Below, in pieces: positions 1 through 6,053 of a DNA stretch of 7,090 nucleotides. Positions within the stretch are counted from its first letter, which is position 1; the number at the start of each line of letters is the position of its first letter. The notes under the pieces are model-generated. The model worked only from the letters and a program-made list of their open reading frames with translations. It did not search any database and was not told where the DNA came from. Source of the DNA: Candidatus Izemoplasmatales bacterium (GTDB taxonomy: Bacteria; Bacillota_I; Bacilli_A; Izemoplasmatales; Hujiaoplasmataceae); the NCBI GenBank assembly GCA_028707415.1, contig JAQWBC010000047.1:1-7090 (forward strand), in the 5' to 3' direction. The position numbers and the translations under genes were made by a program.

Positions 1-1341
1 TATCTCTTGGTCAATGCCGAATATGAATATAATTTGCCGGAAGAATATTTCACTTTGATTGAACCAAGCGAACCCAACGCAAAATACAAGCTATACGAAA
101 TTGTTGATTCAGAACCTTTCCAAGTTTATGAATCATATATGACATATGAAGATTTTTTAACATATGCAAGCAAAATGTATTCTGAATCCCATAATCGTCT
201 CTATGACAATAAAATTGCAGCACAGCAATTAATGCTAAACAACGTGCTACTTGATACTGAACTAATCGATATGGAGGCTCTGTCTTCGCCTGATTTATTA
301 GAAACCATTCCTACGGATAATTTAATCACCAAAACCAATGTCACGCCCTACAAAACCCTTTCTGAAGCGACGATAGTGGAAGTATCGGGAAAAACCTTTT
401 ATCGATATGAAATCACTGTCGGGTTTGCCTCGGGAGGTATATATTTAAAATCATCGCAGTTAAATGATGAAGATTATGGCGAAGTGTTTATAGAAGATGT
501 GTCGGGAGATACGCAAACATGTAAATTGACACCGGATGCGTTTCAAGAGGTCGAATGTGGACAATTCTTTACCGAGCCAGTGGCGATTTATTTTGAACAG
601 ACCAGTAACGGTTTTGATTCACCTAAAAGTATAACTTATCGCCTTGAAAGAGCAATCGGACAGACATCGTTTTTGGTTTATGATCTGTCGGAAATATCAG
701 CAAGCGATATTAACGGTTATTTGCGTTTGTCATTTACTAAGACTTTAGATCGAGTTTTTGTTGTCGACGCCAATGGTGACGAATGCGAAAGTCTGAAAGG
801 CAGTTGTTTTATTGAAAACCAACCAAAACGGGCGTATGTGTTAAAAACCGCAGAGATGTACGGAGACACTGTCGATGCGTTTTCACTGATTTTATCATAT
901 GATTATGTCGATTTGAGTTATTTTGATGATTTTGCAGATACAAGTTTGGCGGAAAACGAACAATTGACAATTGAAAACGGAATTCTTGATTTTTCTTATA
1001 CTCGAACTAGTGATACCGGATATGATCAAATTGTCATGATCCCGATAACTTACTCCGAAGAGTGGATCTTTACTTCGGAACAACAATATCAAACCACAAG
1101 TGTATCTGGGGGAATGTTAGGTATCATTATTCCGGCCGGAATCGACGAAATTCATGTCACTATGAAGTTTGTTCCTAATGGAATCATCACCGGTGGTTGG
1201 GTAACGCTGATCAGTGTGGGAATATATGTGGCAATCTTTTTGCCGATTCAGATAATAAAAGTCCAGAAAAAGAGAAAAGCAACACTAAAATTGGAGGCAA
1301 TCGATAATGAAACAACTGACGATTATCATCCCAGCGTATAA
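1..1341 (+). CDS. YfhO-like membrane protein, C-terminal part (5' end outside window)
   Basis: The reading frame is open from base 1 (TAT CTC TTG...), with no stop and no ribosome site near the first TTG at base 7, so the gene begins upstream and about 446 residues are visible. Most of this is a predicted extracytoplasmic, beta-rich region. Counting from the TTG at base 7, one membrane helix lies near residues 397-417 (GGWVTLISVGIYVAIFLP) and is followed by a basic cytoplasmic tail (KVQKKRKA). The segment before the helix (ITYSEEWIF..., then a small-residue turn GGMLGIIIPAG, then VTMKFVPNG) matches the end of YfhO-family proteins, where a beta domain precedes the last helix. YfhO proteins are multi-helix GT-C-like enzymes; in Bacillus they add sugars to lipoteichoic acid on the outer face. 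The catalytic N-terminal part is not visible. The downstream GT2 and GtrA genes support the call. The gene overlaps the next one by 35 bases. Alternative: another GT-C-type membrane protein. Confidence 0.68.
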   Translation, partial: YLLVNAEYEYNLPEEYFTLIEPSEPNAKYKLYEIVDSEPFQVYESYMTYEDFLTYASKMYSESHNRLYDNKIAAQQLMLNNVLLDTELIDMEALSSPDLLETIPTDNLITKTNVTPYKTLSEATIVEVSGKTFYRYEITVGFASGGIYLKSSQLNDEDYGEVFIEDVSGDTQTCKLTPDAFQEVECGQFFTEPVAIYFEQTSNGFDSPKSITYRLERAIGQTSFLVYDLSEISASDINGYLRLSFTKTLDRVFVVDANGDECESLKGSCFIENQPKRAYVLKTAEMYGDTVDAFSLILSYDYVDLSYFDDFADTSLAENEQLTIENGILDFSYTRTSDTGYDQIVMIPITYSEEWIFTSEQQYQTTSVSGGMLGIIIPAGIDEIHVTMKFVPNGIITGGWVTLISVGIYVAIFLPIQIIKVQKKRKATLKLEAIDNETTDDYHPSV

Positions 1342-2245
1342 CGAAGAAAAAAACATTCGTCCTTTTTACGAAGAAACAAGCAAATATCTGACTAATCCAG
1401 AATTTGAGTATAAATTGTTTTTCGTTAATGATGGGTCCAAAGATGCAACACTTACGGAAATAAAAAAACTAGCAGAGAACGACAAAAGGGTAAGATATTT
1501 AAGTTTTTCGCGAAATTTTGGCAAAGAATCGGCAATGCAAGCGGGATTGGAATATTCGCGAAAAGCCGATTTAGTGATTATCATTGACTGCGATTTGCAG
1601 CAACCACCATCATTAATTCCGGAAATGCTTAAAGCGTATAACGAGGGATATAAAATCGTTTACACTCGCGGGCGGAGCCGCAAAGGGGAACCCAAAGTTA
1701 GAACTCTGTTTGCGAATCTTTATTATGGTCTGTATAACAAATACAGCGATCGAGTGCTTGATAATGGTGCCAAAGACTTTCAGTTGCTTGATCGCCAAGT
1801 TGTTGAAGCGATTTTGTCACTAAAAGACAATTTCCGGTTTATGAAAGGCATGTCCGCATGGGTTGGGTTTAAACGCAAAGCGATTGAATATGATTTTATT
1901 CCCCGTAAAATCGGCAAAAGCAGTTGGAGCTTCAAGTCATTGTTCAAGTACGGATTTGACGGAATGAATCAATTTTCAAATGTCATGATGATTCTTCCGG
2001 TTGTTTCATTTGTTTTAGGAATAATCATGTTAGTTGTAAATATTGTTTTCCGAATTGTCTATATTTTTTCAACGACGTCATTTATATTGGCTTTGTTACT
2101 AAATATGCTTTGGCTTCTGATTTCGGTGATGGCATACGGAATGTTTTATTTAATATATCAGGTTCGGCGGCAAACGTTACAAAGACCGCTTTATTTAATC
2201 GAAGAAACCTCGGAAGAATTTAACTATGATAACCCTCTGGCATAG
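1307..2245 (+). CDS. Polyprenyl-phosphate glycosyltransferase, GT2 family (CsbB/GtrB/DPM1-like)
   Basis: This 312-residue protein has the usual length and layout of bactoprenol-phosphate glycosyltransferases. The GT-A catalytic domain covers residues 1-215, with the nucleotide-binding start IIPAYNEEKNI (7-17), the NDGSKDAT motif (41-48), SFSRNFGKESAMQAG (66-80), the metal-binding DCDLQQPP (94-101; D94 and D96 are the DxD-like acids) and DFQLLDR (157-163). A basic GKSSWSFKSLFKYG stretch (203-216) leads into two membrane helices near 225-250 and 258-286. In this family the enzyme moves a sugar from a nucleotide sugar to undecaprenyl phosphate on the cytoplasmic face. The sugar cannot be read from sequence. 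The ATG at 1307 has GGAGG (1293-1297) nine bases upstream, inside the preceding gene. The overlaps on both sides suggest translational coupling with the YfhO-like and GtrA-like partners. Confidence 0.92.
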   Translation: MKQLTIIIPAYNEEKNIRPFYEETSKYLTNPEFEYKLFFVNDGSKDATLTEIKKLAENDKRVRYLSFSRNFGKESAMQAGLEYSRKADLVIIIDCDLQQPPSLIPEMLKAYNEGYKIVYTRGRSRKGEPKVRTLFANLYYGLYNKYSDRVLDNGAKDFQLLDRQVVEAILSLKDNFRFMKGMSAWVGFKRKAIEYDFIPRKIGKSSWSFKSLFKYGFDGMNQFSNVMMILPVVSFVLGIIMLVVNIVFRIVYIFSTTSFILALLLNMLWLLISVMAYGMFYLIYQVRRQTLQRPLYLIEETSEEFNYDNPLA

Positions 2246-2723
2246 ATTCTGGTATTTTATCCGTATCAACTTTTTAACTAAAAAATTCTTAATGTTCGGG
2301 ATCATCGGCATCGCCAACACCGGAATTCATATGTTGATTTATTGGATTATTTACGATCTTTTTAATTTGGGAGCACTCGAGCAAGGCTGGGGAGCATTTT
2401 TATCTAACACAGCCGCCTTCTTGCTGGCATCACTTTTTTCATATTTTGCCAATGTCATTTTTACTTTTAAACCAATTACTACTTCCGCAAAGCAATTTGC
2501 GATTGTATTGACCGTTTTTTTAATGCGAATGTTAATCAGTAACTTGTTAGCATCAGGTTTCGATATTCTAATTCTTAATTGGTTCCATGCCGACTATGAT
2601 TTATATCCATGGATGACAATTATCGCTCCGTTTTTGGCATCGGTGCTTTTGTTTCCCCTTGCATATTTTGTTCTCAAATATATTTTCCAAAAAAACGACC
2701 AAAAAAAAATTGAATCGAAATAG
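2226..2723 (+). CDS. GtrA-like family membrane protein (putative polyprenyl-phosphate-sugar flippase)
   Basis: A small protein of 165 residues with four predicted membrane helices near 20-45, 55-80, 90-112 and 128-153, which is the size and topology of GtrA/GtcA proteins. Family-like features are the first helix FLMFGIIGIANTGIHMLIYW (21-40) and the second-helix exit FSYFANVIFTFKP (71-83), corresponding to the conserved Asn...Phe motif. The tail is short and lysine-rich (QKNDQKKIESK). GtrA proteins are proposed to flip the lipid-linked sugar made by the adjacent GT2 enzyme across the membrane; this role is inferred from the family and context. The ATG at 2226 has GGAAG (2212-2216) nine bases upstream. 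It overlaps the GT2 gene by 20 bases, so the two are probably co-translated. The 3' end contains a run of nine A (2701-2709) just before the TAG stop. A later ATG at codon 23 would cut into the first helix and is less likely. Confidence 0.85.
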   Translation: MITLWHRFWYFIRINFLTKKFLMFGIIGIANTGIHMLIYWIIYDLFNLGALEQGWGAFLSNTAAFLLASLFSYFANVIFTFKPITTSAKQFAIVLTVFLMRMLISNLLASGFDILILNWFHADYDLYPWMTIIAPFLASVLLFPLAYFVLKYIFQKNDQKKIESK

Positions 2724-2732
2724 CGGATTATC

Positions 2733-2789
2733 TTTCAATAAGCTGAAAAGTATCGTACAATATTGATAGAAATATTTTATTAATATGAT
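2733..2789 (+). promoter_or_regulatory. Candidate sigma-A-type promoter(s) for the diadenylate cyclase gene
   Basis: The roughly 100-base gap after the GtrA-like gene offers two possible promoters. One is TACAAT (2756-2761) with a weak -35, TTTCAA (2733-2738), at 17 bases. The other is TTGATA (2763-2768), five of six to consensus, with TATGAT (2784-2789) at a short 15-base spacing. Neither is perfect, and the region is AT-rich enough to give such matches by chance. No convincing terminator lies in the gap, so read-through from the glycosylation genes is possible. Confidence 0.35.
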
Positions 2790-2827
2790 CATCAATTTCA
2801 GGTTGAAAGAGATAGTGAGGGGTGGAA

Positions 2828-3577
2828 ATGGGAAACTTTGAATTAGTCGTTCTTGTCAGTTATTTATACGCGATTTTTTTATTGGTGTTAAGGGCCAAAA
2901 TCAGCCACAAAAATATTCGTTGGTTCAAAATTCTTTTAGTGATGCTTTTTGTTGCGGCCTTGTATTATCTTATCGCGGACAGCGCGACAACCACCGCCTT
3001 ATTGCCGGCAAGAATCATTGTTTTTATTCCCCTTGGTTATGTTTTAATTATTATGTTCATCAATGAAATATCTTCCGTTTTTAAACGAATGGAATTTCTG
3101 AAGAAAAGATCAGTGAAAAACCGAAAAACAAATAATGATTTAGCGACAAAATTAGGATCGGCAATTGAGTTCTTAGCCAGCCGCAAGATTGGGGCTTTGA
3201 TTTCGATTGAACGGGATATCACCCTGTCCAGTTTTGTCAACAAAGCCGTTATGATTGAAGCTCCGGTCTCAAGTGAATTATTGGCCACAATCTTTGTTCC
3301 GACAACCCCGCTTCATGATGGTGCAGTTATTATCCGTGACAATAATATTTTGTGCGCAAAGGCATATTACCCGTCGACCAGTCGCACTGATTTACCCTTA
3401 AAATTTGGAACTAGGCATCGGGCAGCGATTGGTATTAGCGAACAATCTGACGCATTAACAATCGTTGTTTCTGAAGAAACGGGATATATAAGCGTTACAA
3501 TCAATCGACAAATCGACTACAATGTTAGCAGAGAAACATTGAATTTATACTTTGAAAAGTACCTTAAGATCAAATAA
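2828..3577 (+). CDS. cdaA: Diadenylate cyclase, membrane-bound CdaA type
   Basis: Makes cyclic di-AMP from two ATP; in Bacillota this messenger controls potassium and osmolyte uptake and cell-wall homeostasis. Counting from the ATG, three membrane helices lie near 5-22, 34-50 and 60-79, a linker helix follows (about 80-118), and the DisA_N/DAC domain covers about 120-228. The catalytic signatures are intact: GALISIERD (122-130), PLHDGAVII (161-169, with the DGA motif at 164-166), GTRHRAAIGISE (194-205, with RHR at 196-198) and VVSEETG (213-219). The total of 249 residues is slightly shorter than typical CdaA (about 270). I prefer the ATG at 2828 because the GGGG(TG) ribosome site (2819-2824) sits just upstream; a GTG at 2822 would lie inside that site and add only two residues. 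No cdaR (YbbR repeats) or glmM follows, unlike the common Bacillota operon. The gene ends in its own terminator, so it is probably transcribed separately from what follows. Confidence 0.95.
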   Translation: MGNFELVVLVSYLYAIFLLVLRAKISHKNIRWFKILLVMLFVAALYYLIADSATTTALLPARIIVFIPLGYVLIIMFINEISSVFKRMEFLKKRSVKNRKTNNDLATKLGSAIEFLASRKIGALISIERDITLSSFVNKAVMIEAPVSSELLATIFVPTTPLHDGAVIIRDNNILCAKAYYPSTSRTDLPLKFGTRHRAAIGISEQSDALTIVVSEETGYISVTINRQIDYNVSRETLNLYFEKYLKIK

Positions 3578-3599
3578 AGTGCGAAAGCACTTTTATTTT
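3576..3599 (+). terminator. Rho-independent terminator after cdaA
   Basis: A seven-base-pair stem, AAAGTGC (3576-3582) with GCACTTT (3587-3593), is closed by a GAAA tetraloop and followed by a T-rich tract (TATTTTT). The left arm begins within the TAA stop codon of cdaA. The stem is short but has a stable GNRA loop and correct geometry. It separates cdaA from the following gene, which has its own promoter. Confidence 0.78.
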
Positions 3600-3606
3600 T
3601 CAGGAG

Positions 3607-3636
3607 ATAGCATTCTTCAGGAAAATGTGATATAAT
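3607..3636 (+). promoter_or_regulatory. Extended -10 promoter for the FAD/SCP2 fusion gene
   Basis: TGATATAAT (3628-3636) is a perfect extended -10 element: TG, one base, then consensus TATAAT at 3631-3636. The best -35 at 18 bases is ATAGCA (3607-3612), only three of six, which fits promoters relying on an extended -10. Transcription would begin near 3643, giving a leader of only about 20-30 bases. It lies directly after the cdaA terminator and probably drives the next two genes. Confidence 0.75.
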
Positions 3637-3659
3637 TTGTAAAAACATCCGCCCGAAAA

Positions 3660-3674
3660 GAGGTGTCAAAAATC
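3660..3674 (+). promoter_or_regulatory. Shine-Dalgarno site overlapping a GTG, with an ATC codon at normal spacing
   Basis: GAGGTG (3660-3665) is a strong match to the anti-Shine-Dalgarno sequence, but its last three bases are the only canonical start codon available (GTG at 3663). No other purine-rich site lies at a workable distance upstream of that GTG, and an in-frame TAA at 3633-3635 rules out an upstream start. Six bases after the site comes ATC (3672-3674), in frame. Initiation is therefore either at a GTG without its own site, or at a rare ATC codon. The protein would differ by three residues. Confidence 0.5.
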
Positions 3675-6023
3675 GAATATTATGATGTCTTAGTCGTCGG
3701 AAACGACATCGGATCATTATCTGCAGCTTTATTTTTGGCACGAAAAATGCGAAAAGTCGCCGTTTTTCACGATACGGCCTCTTTGACTGTCAAAAAAGCC
3801 GCGGACGACTTTATCGATGTTGACAATCAAAAATATACCTTCAAATATGGTCCTGGCGCATCGGTTCCAGGACTTAAGGATGGGGCGTTACTTAATAGGT
3901 ATCTTCAGCTTTTTAATCTAGAAAATGAAATCAAATCCATTGATAATTTTTCCGACATTATAGTCAACCGTGATGGGTCGACTTATACCCGAACTCGGAC
4001 TCCGGAACAATTCCTTGTATACTTAGTAAGACACTATCCCAAGCAACGCGATGAAATTCATCGTTTTTTTAAGGATATTGACCGAATGTATCATAATTTT
4101 GTTACGCAACAAGAAAACATGCTAGTCAACCGCGATTACACTTTAACCTCTTTGATGATTGAGTGGGGAGATTACAGTTTAAAACAAGTTCTCGATAAAT
4201 ACTTCAACGATCCGGAATTAATTAAAGAATTTGCATTATTTGATTCGATAAACGGACTCGATTTATCCCAAGTTAATTCTTATAATTTTTTTATGAACTT
4301 CTTTATTGGCCTAAATTGTGGTGTTTCATATTTGTATGCCAACGAACAAGAAATTATGAAAATGTTACTCGCAAAAATCTCCGTGATTAATCCAAAACTG
4401 ATTCAAAATCGAAAAATCAAAAAAATCACTACCGATGATTCTGGAAAAATCGTTAAATTAGTCGACAACATGGGCAAAGATATTTCCGCTAAACATTATA
4501 TTTTTGCCGCAACTCCACAAGAATTTTATCCTAAATATTTTCCAACAAGGACTGCCGAGTTAGAGGAAATTTGCAAATATTATCCCAATCTCGAAAGCCC
4601 CCGTCGGGTTCAAACTGCGTATATTTGTCTAAACCAAAAACCGGCAATAATCGGCATCAATGATTTTACGTATTATTTTAAACCCGATCCCGAAGCGAAA
4701 CTGCAATTAACCCGAATGTTGAACTATAAGACATATGATCCCGAAGCTTGTAGCGCAAAAAACGGGATTTTAGCAATCGATTTTGTTTACGACGAAGGGG
4801 AAAACATCGATTTGAAACCGCTTATGGATCGGCTTGTCGAAGCGTTTCCTAAATTGGCTAAATGTATAGTTGGATCATCGCTTGGTAAACCCCGCAAATT
4901 AGTGTCGATGTTAGCCGTTCCCGAAGTAAGGAAACATTTGTCGATTAACGAGCAAATAGCAATCGAGACCGGAGAACATATCAAAATATTCGACAATTTG
5001 TATTTGATTGGCGAATGGTTGCGTCCCGAAGCAGGGTTGCTGGGCTTATTTCACGCTGGAATCTTAGATGGCGATACAATTGAAGAACGCTTATATTATG
5101 GCGAGGACGATAATGAATTTTATTACCTAACCAATGACGAAATCATGATGATGATGCGGCATAATTATGGAAAAAAACCGCTTGGTCCGAAAGAAACCCA
5201 TATTAATTTCCATATTGGGAAAAGCCATTATTTTGTACGAACCAAAGCAAAAAACATTACCGTTCATCGCGGCGAATATGCCGATCCCGATTTAACAATA
5301 TATTCAACCAATGACAAGTTGTCGAATTTATTGCTCAAAAAAACGACTTTTGACGAAGTTCTAAAGAGTGGCGGTTTCAAATACAAAGGTAAAGAAGAAG
5401 ACCTTTATGCGGTAGTAAACGCGTTTAATCTCGATGATTATCGTGAAGAGGACAATGCCACACAACCAAAGACAAAAATCAAATATTTAGGGGTTAAATT
5501 TTTGTTCATCTATATTTTAATTTGGGGTATCATGTCCTTTTTAAGTAATTTCTTGCCTTTGATTTGGTTGGCTCCGTTTGCGTATGGACTAATCTTAATC
5601 ACCATGGTTTTAAAACTAAGGACATTTAAAAAAATCTCTTGGTTCGAAATCTATTTATTGACAATCGGATTAGCAACGCTTATGATGGCAATCTTTTGGC
5701 CGGCATTTAATAATCTGCTTCGTGATGATTATTTACTTGGCGCCTTTGCGGCCGTCTTCATGGTTTCTTGGGTTATTGACAAACCCATCGTCCATGATTT
5801 TCACCAATTTGACTACCGAAAAGACTATGCTCAAACGGCGTTATTTAAAGTCATAAACAATGGTTTAACTTTGGTTTGGGCACTCATTTTTATCATAATT
5901 CTTGCCTTTACTTATGTTACTGGAGAACGATATGTTTCGGTTTTATATAATTTAATTTTTTTGGGACTTTTCCTCACATATTATTACCCGGTCTTATACA
6001 TCACTGCTAACATAAAAAAGTAA
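3663..6023 (+). CDS. Fusion protein: phytoene-desaturase-like FAD/NAD(P) fold, SCP2-like lipid-binding domain, six-helix membrane domain
   Basis: The 786 residues fall into three parts. Residues 1-475 resemble the phytoene desaturase/carotenoid isomerase flavoprotein fold: an N-terminal Rossmann strand-turn-helix (YDVLVVGNDIGSLSAALFLA, 7-26), a KYGPGASVPG segment (61-70), a middle strand region (IKKITTDDSGKIVKLV, 252-267) and the C-terminal flavin motif LYLIGEWLRPEAGLLGL (446-462) ending in HAG. The usual GxGxxG is changed to G-N-D-I-G-S, the acid after strand two is His36, and the GG motif after it is missing, so flavin binding is uncertain. Residues about 490-592 look like an SCP2 sterol-carrier domain (DPDLTIYSTNDKLSNLLLKK, 541-560, then GGFKYKGKEEDLYAVVNAF). 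Residues 605-786 hold about six membrane helices (near 612-630, 632-651, 661-681, 690-706, 734-753, 758-779) that I cannot assign to a family. A membrane-lipid or isoprenoid substrate is inferred. The start is ambiguous: GTG at 3663 or ATC at 3672. Confidence 0.8.
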   Translation: MSKIEYYDVLVVGNDIGSLSAALFLARKMRKVAVFHDTASLTVKKAADDFIDVDNQKYTFKYGPGASVPGLKDGALLNRYLQLFNLENEIKSIDNFSDIIVNRDGSTYTRTRTPEQFLVYLVRHYPKQRDEIHRFFKDIDRMYHNFVTQQENMLVNRDYTLTSLMIEWGDYSLKQVLDKYFNDPELIKEFALFDSINGLDLSQVNSYNFFMNFFIGLNCGVSYLYANEQEIMKMLLAKISVINPKLIQNRKIKKITTDDSGKIVKLVDNMGKDISAKHYIFAATPQEFYPKYFPTRTAELEEICKYYPNLESPRRVQTAYICLNQKPAIIGINDFTYYFKPDPEAKLQLTRMLNYKTYDPEACSAKNGILAIDFVYDEGENIDLKPLMDRLVEAFPKLAKCIVGSSLGKPRKLVSMLAVPEVRKHLSINEQIAIETGEHIKIFDNLYLIGEWLRPEAGLLGLFHAGILDGDTIEERLYYGEDDNEFYYLTNDEIMMMMRHNYGKKPLGPKETHINFHIGKSHYFVRTKAKNITVHRGEYADPDLTIYSTNDKLSNLLLKKTTFDEVLKSGGFKYKGKEEDLYAVVNAFNLDDYREEDNATQPKTKIKYLGVKFLFIYILIWGIMSFLSNFLPLIWLAPFAYGLILITMVLKLRTFKKISWFEIYLLTIGLATLMMAIFWPAFNNLLRDDYLLGAFAAVFMVSWVIDKPIVHDFHQFDYRKDYAQTALFKVINNGLTLVWALIFIIILAFTYVTGERYVSVLYNLIFLGLFLTYYYPVLYITANIKK

Positions 6024-6053
6024 AGAAGCGCTATTGGAAAAGGAGGCGGTTAT

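Noticed and set aside
7..9. TTG as the true start of the first gene
   Set aside because: The frame stays open to the window edge, no ribosome site can be seen, and the protein would lack the membrane part that YfhO-like proteins require.
1366..1584. Minus-strand open frame of 72 codons within the GT2 gene
   Set aside because: It lies opposite the conserved catalytic motifs of the glycosyltransferase and has no independent support. The same applies to the frames at 895-1092, 1613-1798, 3037-3288 and 4787-4996.
2601..2795. Minus-strand open frame of 64 codons over the GtrA-like gene end
   Set aside because: It is the antisense shadow of a clear membrane protein gene with a low-complexity translation and no family resemblance.
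2763..2795. AT-rich imperfect inverted repeat (TTGAT...ATCAA, with inner ATATT...AATAT) as a terminator for the glycosylation genes
   Set aside because: The stem is interrupted, nearly free of GC pairs and not followed by a T tract, so it is unlikely to stop transcription.
3517..3741. Minus-strand open frame of 74 codons across the cdaA end, the terminator and the next promoter
   Set aside because: It has no recognisable motif and runs antisense through the terminator, promoter and two well-supported gene ends.
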